A stretch of 64,000 nucleotides of DNA, taken from the NCBI GenBank assembly GCA_002964805.2, contig PUDQ02000088.1:1-64000 (forward strand). Reading direction: 5' to 3'. The notes beneath the pieces are model-generated. The model saw only the letters and a list, made by a program, of their open reading frames with translations. It ran no database searches and was not told the DNA's origin. The stretch is from Trametes villosa. Lineage: Eukaryota > Basidiomycota > Agaricomycetes > Polyporales > Polyporaceae. A program made the position numbers and the translations under genes. Below, piece by piece: positions 53,824 to 64,000 of the stretch. Numbering within the stretch: position 1 is the first letter of the stretch; every line of letters starts with the position of its first letter.

Positions 53824-55564
53824 TCAGTACGGAATGCTCCCATACGGCGTGACGGGAGAGCCATTTCGGTACAACGTCCTCGCCACCTCCGTACCACCTC
53901 GCCAATCCATCCCCTCCGCCTGCATCAAGGCGCGGCCCGCCTCGGCATCGAGCGGGATGAACCGCGACAGCACACCCGAGCCATCGCGCGCGATGTGCCA
54001 GTACGTATCCTTATCCCATACGCGAAAGCACAGGTACTCCAGGTCCGGTGCGGCTTCCGCAAGGGGCGCGGCCCAGAACGCAAGGAATCTGCCAGTGAAC
54101 TTGGCCAGCACGGGGAGCTCTTCGGCCTCCGGCGTCGGGTTTTCATCCTCGTATTCCATGAACACGCGGTGCAGGCGGAATGCGAAGAATTGGACATTGA
54201 GCCGTGACAGGAGCTTGCAAATCGCGCTCTAGATAAAAATCGCGCCCGTTAATATATGACATAAGTACTTGTGCAGACTGTGCAGTAGACAACCACGACT
54301 GACGTACCTGATAGTGGAGAGGGTCGCCGGAGATGCCGGGCAGACCGAGATCAAGCCCCAAGTGGGTAATGTCTTCGTAGGCATCTCCTTGCCCGAGTAA
54401 TAGCTCAGAAAGATTCGAGGGCGTAACCGCAAGATTAAATTCATCCCAGCGGGGTCTGTCGAGCCCGCAGTGGACAACCAGGCGCTCGGGATTCACGTCG
54501 GTGATGACCGTGTCCATGCGCAGCGCAGATTCCTCCTGCAAATCGGTCAGGATGTCCAGCCTCTCGACGGGGCATAGCAAGCAGAGCATGTACAGCGCGT
54601 CGACGTCGCCGTACACATGGTCCAGGGAATCCCAGCAGAACGGGTCGGCGCGGTTCTCGTCGTGTACATCCTCGACGTCGGGCATTGGGTCGTCCGACCG
54701 CCTCCCTCGGATGCGTTGCGCGCCGGTGATCTCGAGCGTGCGCACGTTTGGAAACGCCTCCACGAGCACGGCACGTTCGCGGATGCGGCAATCCATCATC
54801 GCGAGCTTGGATACGCGGGGGAAGGTCTTGACCTCGGGGCTCAGGTGTACGATCCTCTGGCGCACGTCGAAAAAACAGACGAAGACCTTCTCGAGCGTGG
54901 CGTGGTGTTTGGCGAGGGTATCTAAGGGATCGGGAAGGGTGGCCGCCTGCCCGAGGAAGACGTCCAACGAGGGGTATTCGCCGTTGACGTGAACATCCAC
55001 AAGTGGCGACTGGATGGTCTTTACAATGTCGTAGGTGCGCAGTCCGAACGAGGCTACGTGCAGCGTTCGTACCGTCGTGAGGGAGGCGAAGGCGTCCACG
55101 AGGCGCGCGTCACATTCCAAGAGCTCTTCGCAGAACTCAAGCCTGAGATTGTGCAGGTGGGAGAGCTGGGCGATGACAGGCACCAGCAGGGGGGCGCCAT
55201 CCAGGAGGAGGAGGTCGCTATCGGAGGCGTCCAGATCACTTTCCGAGGCCTCGTCGTGATCGACTCGCGGTCGTCCGATCGCGATTAGGAGCTCGGTCAG
55301 GTATTGAGCGCATCCAGGGAGGTTACGACGCATAAATTCGCAGAAAGAGACAAGTTCTCTGTCTGTGCGAATGTCCACGCCCATTTGCAGCAGGCGCCTT
55401 GTGCCGAGGCCGTAGAGCAGCCGCGACGAGCGCATGAGAGCCGATACATCCGCCTGCTCGTCTAGAATTGTAAAAATCGCAAAATAGATGTCCTCGTTGA
55501 GTGTATGGGTGGCATCAGGCTTCGGGATGCTGCCTTGATAACTGCAGGTAGGAATCTTGACCAT
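53824..55564 (-). CDS. F-box-like protein with LRR-type fold
   Basis: Exon 1 is 55564-54308 (start MVKIPTCSYQGS); a GTACGT...TCTAG intron (54307-54229) joins in phase 0 to exon 2, 54228-53824 (AICKLLSRLNVQFF ... PVTPYGSIPY). An F-box-like opening LNEDIYFAIFTILDEQADVS LMRSSR-type (written with a break) is at residues ~20-50. Leucine-patterned repeats follow (LHNLRLEFCEELL, VRTLHVASFGL, VSKLAMMDCRIR, VRTLEITGAQRI, VERLDILTDLQ). An acidic Asp/Ser stretch lies near residues 105-120. It probably acts as an SCF ubiquitin-ligase adaptor, as inferred for this expanded basidiomycete class. A sibling starts at 63670. Confidence 0.75.
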
Positions 55565-56098
55565 TAGTGGAAATCCGCTGGGACGTCAAACCGGCTTACT
55601 TGATCATCGACATCGTATGTGTTTCGGGATGGGGATTCAGCGTTCGCCGAGTTTTCGACAGAAGAGTTGGTGAAGGAGAGTTGTCGCAGCGGGGATGCGT
55701 GCGTCATGCGGCAAATCGAAAGTTATATCGATGTCAGCGGCCGCGACAAGCGCCTGTAGGACAACAATGGCGACTATCGCAATGTAGACACCGCGTCTCT
55801 GAACTGTACATACCTTCACACGCTGTTTGTGAGGGCGTTGCGACAGCAACTAAGCATTGTCCCCCGGAAGCAATGAGCTATTGGCGCCACCGACGAGCGT
55901 GCACGCTTCGGCAACCCGCTCGACCGCTCATGATCAATCTCACCCCGGAGTTGAAGTCAATGCTCCGTAACCTCGAGAGGAACGAGGTCGCCGCAATGCA
56001 TTCATTAGGCCGTAGTACATGCGATACCTCAATATGTCAGCGCTAGGAAGGAGGGTCGTATCGCAGCCTACTCGTGCAGAGTCTGCAGTCTCGCATCC
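55565..56098. other. Intergenic, no gene seen
   Basis: Short space between the F-box-like gene start and the rhamnogalacturonase 3' end. Confidence 0.5.
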
Positions 56099-58058
56099 TT
56101 ACTTGTTCTTCGCAAGCGGGCTGATCTGCGCCAAGCCCGGGAAGAACGACGTCGGGATAGTCCTGCGTCACATCGTCAATATTAGCACACACCCCACACA
56201 TACACGCGAATAGGCACTCACGGGGCTGGAATCGCCGCGTTCGTCGCAAACCCATCGGTAAGGTCACCAGGCATGGTCGTCGGGGTCGTGTACCCGGCGG
56301 GGCGCGTCGCGGACTGGGTGACCACCGCGTAGCTCGTGTGCGACGAGCCGCTGCGGATGCAGGAGACGCCGGAACCGAACACGCTCTCGCACTTGACGAT
56401 CGCCTTGTCCGTCTGCGACCACATGTTCACGTTCTGCAGGTTGATGTCGAAGCACGGTGCGCCGTCCGCGCAGATGAGCTGGATCGGGGGACGCTTCACG
56501 CCGTCGGCGACATTGCCGTCCCAGTTCTGCGTGGATTCGAGTCAGTACGTGCGATAGCGAGCAGTGAGGGGTGTGTTGGCGTACCTGGAAGGTGATGTTG
56601 GAGAGCTGAACGCCCGCTCCCTGGCCAGGAGACTGCGAGGACCAGAACTGGTTGATGTTGAGGCCGTACGCCACGCCGCGCGAGATGAAGTTCTGGAACA
56701 GCACGTTCCGCACATAACCAGAGCCCTTGTTACTCTTGATCATGAACGCCTGGTTTCCGCCGTTGGTGTAGACGTTGCTGCGGGTACACGGTATTTAATA
56801 CGGGTAGAGCGAAGGGAGGGAGGCTCTGTCTTACCGGTAGACGATGTTCTCGATAGCAGTGCCGTCAGAAAGACTGCCGATCGCGCTGCCTCCGGACTGG
56901 TTGCACCAGACTGTGATGGTTTAGCATCCAAGATCGTGCTGCAAGAGAAGGGACTTACTGCGCTCGATCAGGATGTTGTTCGCGGGAGACTATCCAGCAT
57001 AGATTAGCTGCCGAGCCCTGGCTAACAGTGGTGAAAGCGCACCTTGACGGTGACGCACTCGTCGCGGTTAGTCACCTCGACATCGTGAATCCAGTGGTTC
57101 GTGCCCCAGACGTCGACACCGTCGGAGCCACCCATGTTGGCGCCTACATGCTGTCAGCATCCTGCCAGCAAACACGCGCTTAGCGCAGTACGCACCGCGG
57201 ATGGCCATGTTGTACACCTCTCCGTTAGAGCCCGCCTGGATAACGAGGTGGAACTCGGGCGCTGACATGAAACATGTCAATACTTGTGCCTACACACGGA
57301 GCGTGTGGAAGCCGAACTCACAGTCGACGAGGATGAGGTCATGGACGGACCAGTTGGTCGACGTGACCATGCGGATGAGACGCGGTCTATTGAGCAAAAA
57401 TATCAGCCCCGCGCGGCATCGGTTTCTCCGAACACACGGCTTACCCGGCGTTGCGAGCCTGGTATCCAAGGCCTTGAATGCCGCCGGCGCTGTTGGCGGA
57501 GTAGAACTCGAAGTCGTTCGCGTTTTCAATCGCAATCATGTTACCACCAGTCGTAGCTGTAGTCATTTGAAGACAAAGGGCAGACGGTAAGTCGTTTGCC
57601 GATATGCCCATTACGCATGAAGACGTACCGGCACGGGTGATCAGCCCGTCCAAGCGGAACGCCCACTTAGTGCCGTGATTCAAGGTCACCCAAGTCTTCA
57701 TGTTGTAGTTACCTGTCAGGAAGAGATGCGTATGTCAGCCCCGTAACGACAGTGAAGAGCTAAGCGTTCAAACGGACCCGCGGGGACGTAGAGGGTAGAC
57801 CCCGCGTTCTTCGTGACGCAGTTCTACGAATAATCCTGTGAGCATGATGGCAAATTGCAAAAATCGAGTCCTTACGTTGAACGCGTTGTTGATGGCTGGG
57901 CCGATATCGTCAGAGCCGATGCTACCACCATAGTTGAGGACGTTGCAGATGGTGCCCTGTTTCGCTGAGAGTGGGGTAGTGGGCCCGACCTTCCCAGTCA
58001 ACTGCGCAGTGGCGGCAGAGACGAGGAAGAGCGACGCGAGGAGAGACTTGAAACCCAT
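56099..58058 (-). CDS. GH28 rhamnogalacturonan hydrolase, secreted
   Basis: Start [19 protein letters not shown] at 58058 is a signal peptide. Many short exons spell a parallel beta-helix GH28 enzyme: [48 protein letters not shown]; the active-site exon [35 protein letters not shown]; and [22 protein letters not shown] and SGGSAxGS are the rhamnogalacturonase versions of the polygalacturonase NTD/DD/GHG motifs. An apparent stop at 56218 is intronic: a GTGAGT...GCAG intron (56221-56163) joins PAP to [20 protein letters not shown] and the true TAA at 56099. The enzyme hydrolyses GalA-Rha bonds of the rhamnogalacturonan I backbone of pectin outside the cell. Confidence 0.92.
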
Positions 58059-59152
58059 GATGGACGTGCGGCTCTAGATCACTAGGGGAGTCCTTATAGG
58101 TGCTCGAGAGGCCCCACCTAGAGCAAACGGGGAGGATTAAATACCTCGCGGGGAGTGCCAGCAGAAACGTCGGGACAACCCACCAGGAGTTCTCCGAAGC
58201 GTATCCAACAGTCCGCTCCGCACCCGAACCATCTCCGCCGAATCTAGCAGATGACGAGCCTCCTAAGTAGTCGCCGCGCGCTGCGCACGACTTCGAGCAG
58301 CACGCGTGTGCATGCGCACCGACCCTCGGAGCCGCATGCTGGCCCGGCTCCCGCGTATCCGGATGCCTAGTTGCCAGGCACATGGCGCGACTAGCACACA
58401 TACGGAACTACCGCGCGAGACAGAGAACAGAAGCGAGAGCGCAATGGTTTGCGAACCAGAAGAACGCATGTGAGCTGCGGCACCATGCGGGCTGTTGGAT
58501 GGAAGGAGGGGAGGCTTTGCGCGGCCTATTCACTCTTGAACCGGCCGGCGGCTTGTGACGAGGATCCATACATCCGCCGGGCCGTGCTTCGAACGCGAAA
58601 GCTTAAGCTCGGTACGAGTTGTGGTTTACTGAAACGTCGATCCACATCTGGAAAGCTCGTAGGTGCGAGCCAAGTCGTCTGCCAGAGGTGATGTAGATTC
58701 CCCTGTAGACTCACCTATAAAGCTACCAACCGACGGATGGATAAACCTTCGTCCCTGAGCGGATATAGGCAGCACCGATCCCACAGAAGTGGCGAAACTA
58801 CGAGCGGCGAGCCCGTGCGATGCGCATTGCGCAAGAAGAACGGTGGAATGTGTAGCATGACCATTCGCGTGAGCAGAATTAGCACGAAATGGAAAGGTCG
58901 ACTAGTCTTGCGGCCCGGGGACACCATCGCCTGCTCCGTAGGATCATGCGACAGCAGGAGCTCGTTGATGCTTGCTTCGTGTCAATGCGGTTTGGCCCGG
59001 CGACAGATTTATCGCAGAGGTTTGCGAGGCACTTGAGGTGGTAGTACGAGCGAAAGAGATCGGCGGCGCCGGGGGAGCAGCAGGAGCACACTGAGAGACA
59101 TGGGCGTTTCAGATCCTCGGGATATAATGCCTGCCACTGAGTGTACCGCTAC
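58059..59152. other. Intergenic, no gene seen
   Basis: Upstream of the rhamnogalacturonase gene. No supported gene or RNA. Confidence 0.5.
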
Positions 59153-59246
59153 GGCAGTGTAGCCAAGTGGTTACGGCGTCACGTTTAGGCCTTTTAGAGC
59201 ATTACCGTGATGGGTTTCCCGCGCGAGTTCGAATCTCGTCACTGTC
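59153..59246 (+). tRNA. tRNA-Leu(TAG) with a 15-nt intron
   Basis: Acceptor GGCAGTG / CACTGTC, D stem GCC/GGC, anticodon stem TCACG/CGTGA, long variable arm GGG-TTT-CCC (class II), T arm GCGAG TTCGAAT CTCGT. The anticodon loop is TTTAGG...C with 15 extra bases after position 37 (CCTTTTAGAGCATTA), the canonical intron site. Mature loop TTTAGGC, as in Leu(UAG) tRNAs. T5 terminator at 59251. Confidence 0.93.
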
Positions 59247-59377
59247 AAGTATTTTTGCTTCTACCCCGATTTGTTTGCAGGTTGGCCGCTCTATGTTGTG
59301 CATGATCCAGTACCCGCACTTGTTGTTTGTGGAGAATACGATTTACATGTGGATAGCTCCAGTCCGAGGCAAGAAGA

Positions 59378-60871
59378 TCACACCGCGACCTTCTTCCCTT
59401 TGACGTCCTCAGACTCCTCTCCAGCCTTCTCGGCCTTGGACTTGTCATCTCCATCCTCGTCACCATCCTCGTCCTTGTTCACACGGTCAGGATCCCACTC
59501 AGGGATCAACCGAATGCGAACGGTGCCGTCGTCCGCTCCGGACGCCAGGGAGTCTCCGTCGGGACTGAACATGACGAGCGTTACTTTATCGTCGTGCTCG
59601 TTGAAGGTCGCGAGGGACGTCCCGTCGGCAATGCGCCACAGGCGCACGGTGTCGTCGGAGGACGCCGACGCGACGTACTTGCCGTCGGGCGAGAGCACCG
59701 CGGTGTTGATCATGCTCTCGTGGCCGGAGAACGCGACCTTGCGCTCGCCCGTGAACGAGTCGCAGAGCTTCATCGTCGAGTCGCTCGACGCGGTGAGCAC
59801 GCGCGTGCCGTCCTTGCTAAACGCGACGTTCCACACCGGGCCCTGGTGCTCGTGGATCGCGACGAGCATCTCGCCCGTCTCGACGTTCCACACGCGCGCG
59901 CTCGCGTCGTCCGAGCACGTCACGATCCGCCGGCTCTCCGCGTCGAAGTCCGCGTGCCAGACCATGCCCTTGTGCCCGCGCAGCACCGCGTGCGGCCTGC
60001 CCCCGGCGACGTCCCAGATGCGCCCGCAGTAGTCCGCGCCGCCGGACGCGAGCCAGCGGTTGTCGGGCGAGAAGCGCACGAAGGTGACCATCGCCTCGTG
60101 GCCCTCGAACACGCTCTTCTGCTCGAACGTCTCCGCGTCCCAGAGGCGCACGCTCATGTCGTCTGAACCCGACGCGATCCACTTCCCGTCCTCGGACCAC
60201 GCCATCGCGTGGATCGTCTCCTCGTGCCCGTGCATGGTCGCGAGGCACTCGCCGGTCTCGACGGACCAGACCATGACGTTGCTGTCCGCGCCGGCCGACG
60301 CGAGACGCTGGTCGTCGGGAGAGAAGGCGAGCGCCCACACTACGTCGGTGTGCGCGTCCCACTTGCGGATGATGGTCTGGTTAGAGGCGTCCCAGATGAC
60401 GATGGACGTGTCGTCCGAGCCGGTCGCGACCATCTTGCTGTCATGGGAGTAGGTGAGTGCCGTGACCGCGCCCGTGTGGCCGGCGGCAGCGGGTGCCCAC
60501 TGAAGGGCGGGCTGCTTCTGCTCCCTCCTCAGGCGAGCTTCTTCCTCGGTAAGCCCCTCGAACTCGTCGTCGTCCTCTCCCTCAGGCGTGGGCGAGGGAG
60601 CATTGAAGGGATTGAACCTAGAGACCGAGCCCAGTTCGCTGACTGCTGCTTCCGCGAACGGTTCGGGTTCTATTTGTGGCTCTGGCGCAGGTTCGTCCGG
60701 CACTTCCTGCCGAGGGAGTACCGGTGCCTCCTCTTGAATGGCGGGCTGAACATCTGGCGGAGCTTCCTCTTCAGGCACCTGCTGAGCGGCGCTGTCGGTG
60801 GCCTCCACAGACGGCTCTGGACCCGCTTCTACCGAGAGACTACGTGTCAGCGGTCTGGGCGCATAAAGCAT
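59378..60871 (-). CDS. WD40 beta-propeller protein with acidic Pro/Glu-rich N-terminus
   Basis: The frame starting MLYAPRPLTRSLSVEAGPEP covers 497 aa. Residues 1-125 are Pro/Glu/Ala-rich and disordered. Eight WD repeats follow, each with the GH...WD pattern, for example HTGAVTALTYSHDSKMVATG, SDDMSVRLWDAETFEQK and SSDDTVRLWRIADGTSL. The last repeat is imperfect (VRIRLIPEW). The C-terminus is Asp/Glu/Lys-rich (KDEDGDEDGDDKSKAEK). A splice acceptor (TCAG) just upstream of the ATG and an open stretch with donor CCT-GTAAGC at 60,930 suggest an additional 5' exon. It may serve as a scaffold. The specific partner is unknown. Confidence 0.8.
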   Translation of the reverse strand: MLYAPRPLTRSLSVEAGPEPSVEATDSAAQQVPEEEAPPDVQPAIQEEAPVLPRQEVPDEPAPEPQIEPEPFAEAAVSELGSVSRFNPFNAPSPTPEGEDDDEFEGLTEEEARLRREQKQPALQWAPAAAGHTGAVTALTYSHDSKMVATGSDDTSIVIWDASNQTIIRKWDAHTDVVWALAFSPDDQRLASAGADSNVMVWSVETGECLATMHGHEETIHAMAWSEDGKWIASGSDDMSVRLWDAETFEQKSVFEGHEAMVTFVRFSPDNRWLASGGADYCGRIWDVAGGRPHAVLRGHKGMVWHADFDAESRRIVTCSDDASARVWNVETGEMLVAIHEHQGPVWNVAFSKDGTRVLTASSDSTMKLCDSFTGERKVAFSGHESMINTAVLSPDGKYVASASSDDTVRLWRIADGTSLATFNEHDDKVTLVMFSPDGDSLASGADDGTVRIRLIPEWDPDRVNKDEDGDEDGDDKSKAEKAGEESEDVKGKKVAV

Positions 60872-61283
60872 GAGTCTTCCGCGAATACTGACCGAGTTGA
60901 GGGATACCCTCGCTTACAGGGGCAGGAGCTGCAGACTGTGCCTCGGCCGCTTCAATCTCTAGGAGCACTCTGTGGCTGACATCGATTGTGCCGGCTATGA
61001 GATCGCGGCGTCGAAAAAAGTTAGCGAACGGAGTGATCGCCAGACAAATGCACCAAGTTACCTCCATCCTCATCAACGTCGACTGTGGGCTGAAGCGCTT
61101 CGAGAGCGGCCGGTATATCATATGGAAATTCCTGTCCCTGCAGCGACGCCCTCTGAGTCTTACTACTAGAGCCGAAAAATATCGTGCACGTACATGAAAC
61201 AACGCATATAGGTCCGTATCGCATGCGATGGCGATGGCAGCGTCAGAGTGCTGCGGACTACATTAGAACGAGATGCGATGAGG

Positions 61284-62469
61284 TCAAAGTGATTCCAGCT
61301 CACAGCAAGGATATAGTCCAGGAGGAACTCGACAGGATCGTATGGCTAGGAATGGGATATGAGGTGAGTGATGTTGTGCGAGGTGTGAGAGAGCCGACAG
61401 AAGCAGAAGCGATATACTTACTACGTTTGAGATCGACTGTTCGGAACCGCCCTCGGACGATGGATAACCTGCCTGGACAGGATCGTTGTGGCTCGAGTCG
61501 TTTGGATCTTCGGTGTCAGGCAGCTCGTGTGGCCCGGCTCCAGCTTCAAAGAAGTGACCAACCCAAGGAATCCGCAGCCTGATCTTGTAGTAGTTGATGA
61601 ACACACATTGGTTACGCGGGAGGCGCGCCACTATGTTATCGTCGGCCGTCTCAGCTGGGAATTTGGCCGCGCGCCCCGGGGGACCGAGGCTTGTGGGGCC
61701 ATAGTTGCATTGCTTCCGCACCGCTTCTTCAGTACTGAGCGATAACGATATGTTGACGTCGCCGAGACCGCCGAGCTGAGCGTTCAGGAAGCCTTCCCTG
61801 TTTCGGCTGCTCCCCTCGAACACACTGCAGGCCCAGCGCGTCGTCTTGGTCGTGCCACTCACGAAGAAGATGTCGGGAGCCTTGAGATCAAGCTCTAACT
61901 TGTGGTTGGCAAAGGCGAGCCAGTTATCGAAGTGCTGACGTGCGTAGTTGACTATGCGACGTTTCTGTGCAATTCGAGTTTTATAGGCCGGGACGTCGAG
62001 CAGGAGGAAGGCCCCGGATTTGCTCTTGGTGTTGAACTTGAACCCTGCCCCGGCGGAGCCCAGGTTTTCGAGACTTCCATGCACTACCATTTAGCACTAG
62101 ATCGTGGGGGAGAGGACATCCGGAAACGTACCCTGGCACGCCAGCGGTTGCGCTAGCTTCAGCGTGAACTTTCAGGACTTCTGCGGTGCCGACGGCGGGA
62201 TACTTGATGTACGCGTATGGATCCTGGAGTTCTGGTATCTGCAGTACCTTGAAGTCCTGCGGCACACCAAATTTCTGGTAGGGGTCATCCTCGGGCTTCA
62301 TCGTGTTGAACAAGAGCCAGAATTTGCCGTCCAGGAAGCGACCGACTGTCCCCACTTCGATCTCGTGTTGGTCGTCTTCGGGGTCGCCATCCCAGATGGG
62401 ATAGCCGTGCCCAGTGGTAAACAGCCGGTCACTGTATACCTCTCGGATGTGGTGTGGCGTGGGTGGCAT
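61284..62469 (-). CDS. Second member of the agaricomycete orphan family (GTTKTTRW motif)
   Basis: Exon 1 from 62469 (MPPTPHHIREVYSDRLFTTG, with GHGYPIW, GTVGRFLDGKFWLLFNTM). A GTACGT...CTAG intron lies near 62130-62095. Exon 2 reads GAGFKFNTKSKSGAFLLLDV, then IFFVSGTTKTTRWACSVFEG and QCVFINYYKIRLR. Same order of landmarks as 41542-43178: GYP-W opening, short acidic block, F-x-F-N, then G-(T)-x-KTTRW and QCVFIN. The 3' end may include one more intron (GTGAGT near 61,365). Function unknown. Confidence 0.6.
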
Positions 62470-63669
62470 GATGGAGGCCGATGCCCAGGCAGCGCGGCGA
62501 GATGGGCCAGAGAGAAGGAGGACGAGGAAACGCCACCGCCCAGCCCGTAGTCGCCAGACAGATATATGCAAGGAGTACACAGGTCAGCTGTCCAGATAGA
62601 GCGCAGATGAGGAGCAAGGCCGTGCTGTTCGCACGAAGGATCGTTCCGCATGCTGTGTATCAGCGTGAGGAGATCGATAGACGCGAATTCAAGGTTTCGA
62701 AGAGTAGCGGCATTCCTGGTATATAATAGGCGCTATACTCCTCGGTTTCGGTCAGTTGTAGGCGCGCACCAATACCACATACAACAGGGGTCGTCCGTTG
62801 AGAGCTCGATAAACGCAACACAGTACCTTCTCATATGTGCTTTCCACTGCGAGCTCCGGGTCAAGCTGCAGGTACCGTTTCGAGCGTCAGTGTTTGATAT
62901 GAGGCGCTCATGAGTGCTTCGGAAGCAGTACTGAACTTCTGGCTCACCCTCGTCGACTCCAGAACTCTCCGGAATGCTACATGCAAAACGGTTGGTACCT
63001 ACCTCCCGGGCTCGAAGTGGTAGACGAGTACCCAGTACGCTCAGGCTCCTCGCATGATTTCCTCGGAGCGAGTACTTGCTTAGGGCAGGGCGGAATTTAC
63101 CACCGACTCGTCCACGCCTCGGAGAACGCCGGTTCGAATCCTGCTAATGTCGCTCATATCGACGCCCAACTGGCACCTACTCCAACCTGAGCACGGGCCT
63201 GGGACACTCTACGTCTCAACTTTCTCCCGCAGTAAGCAACGATGGCAGAGGTTTTAATGAATGAGAATAACTCCTCTTGTGTAGTAGACCGGGAGCGAAC
63301 GTTCTGGCTCGTAAGCGCCTTTACGTACGAACTACAGACGCGAGACTGGCACGTCGCACAACTCACAAGTATTCACCTTTCTCTGCTTTCCTACTCGATG
63401 TCAATACCTGCTATCTGAACATCGCTTAAGAGCCCTATCACATTCTAGGAGGTGGGCGATTCATCAATTTTACATCTACAGGCGAGTAAACCTGCTCTAC
63501 AGACTTTGCGGCCAGGGAAGCACCTCGTCGACTCCACCATACACGTATACGGCGACCTCGACGCGTCTTTCGTCAGAAAAGCGCGTATTCAAAAAGGCGA
63601 ACAACACAGGAACTCACTGAAGAGCAAAGCATTGCACCAACGCGCTCGGACACGCGAAAAACCCATCCA
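62470..63669. other. Intergenic with a tRNA-like B box
   Basis: GGTTCGAATCC at 63131 is a perfect internal Pol III B box, and GCTTAGGGC near 63078 resembles an A box, but no cloverleaf can be folded (acceptor and T stems mismatch). Probably a tRNA relic or chance. No protein gene seen. Confidence 0.4.
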
Positions 63670-64000
63670 ATGGCCCTCACCTCCCCTCGTCTCGGCCACG
63701 ACATCCTGCTCGAGCTGCTTCACCATGTACCACGACAAGCTGACGTAGCTGCCTTGATGCGATGCTGCAAAGCTCTACAAGTGTCAGGTATCAAGGTACT
63801 GCTATCCCGCGGAGCGACAGTGAAAAGTGCGAGCCAACTTCACTCGCTGTGCGCGTTCGTTCTCCGCGACCTTCCTGCCCGCGCACATCACCTCCGACGG
63901 CTCTATATCAAGATCCGGATCGAGCCTGACATGGACGACGATTTCGAGGACGGCTCCGACGCGGGCAGCAGCTGCTCCAGCTCCGCCCCGACGAAGGAAA
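63670..64000 (+). CDS. F-box-like protein, 5' part only (cut by window end)
   Basis: Start MALTSPRLGHDILLELLHHV at 63670; the frame stays open to the last base. The opening (DILLELLHHVPRQADVAALM then RCCKALQVSGIKVLLSRG) parallels the F-box-like gene at 53824-55564 (DIYFAIFTILDEQADVSALM then RSSRLLYGLGTRRLLQMG). It also has a matching acidic, Ser-rich patch after about residue 90. Likely a dispersed paralogue in the opposite orientation. Confidence 0.7.
   Translation, partial: MALTSPRLGHDILLELLHHVPRQADVAALMRCCKALQVSGIKVLLSRGATVKSASQLHSLCAFVLRDLPARAHHLRRLYIKIRIEPDMDDDFEDGSDAGSSCSSSAPTKE

Noticed and set aside
63068..63155. Possible tRNA gene with a perfect B box
   Set aside because: Acceptor, D and T stems do not pair; treated as a relic or chance match.

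Overview
The window is the left end of a chromosome of a GC-rich filamentous basidiomycete, most likely a wood- or litter-decay agaricomycete. It opens with vertebrate-type telomere repeats (CCCTAA)n. Its genes carry many short GT-AG introns, and it holds agaricomycete families such as F-box-like LRR proteins, 7-TM orphan proteins, a Ty1/copia element and a rhamnogalacturonan hydrolase.

Layout. 1-5440 is terminal, layered subtelomere: telomere array, G-poor degenerate telomere-like sequence, hairpin repeats, an OrsD-like zinc-finger gene lacking a helicase part (1325-2734, -), palindromic tandem repeats, a ~178-bp minisatellite, and a highly structured segment that contains a complete type I hammerhead ribozyme (5288-5369). 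That segment is followed by an interstitial telomere scar (5425-5439). I read it as the 3' end of an endonuclease-deficient Penelope-like (Coprina/terminon-type) element that once capped an older chromosome end. 5881-17990 is a gene pair, a dynamin-family GTPase (+) converging on a SET3-type PHD/SET regulator (-), set between two diverged inverted repeat arms. 18000-39064 is a tandem segmental duplication. Each unit holds dynamin relics on both strands and an F-box-like gene (-). The second and third units also carry a relic of the 5' half of mitochondrial Mn-superoxide dismutase joined to a dynamin relic lacking its first exon. A young Ty1/copia element (25019-29683, identical LTRs, 5-bp target duplication) sits inside the array, and the array ends at a 23-N assembly gap. 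39088-64000 is ordinary euchromatin: an orphan family present twice, a 7-TM protein, an MFS antiporter, a lysophospholipase, tRNA-Cys, an F-box-like gene, a GH28 rhamnogalacturonase, intron-containing tRNA-Leu, a WD40 protein, and a second F-box-like gene cut by the window edge.

There is no operon logic, as expected for a fungus. The secreted lysophospholipase and rhamnogalacturonase and the MFS exporter fit a saprotrophic or plant-biomass lifestyle. Exon boundaries were read by eye from GT-AG sites and frame continuity; family calls rest on motif recognition, not on searches.
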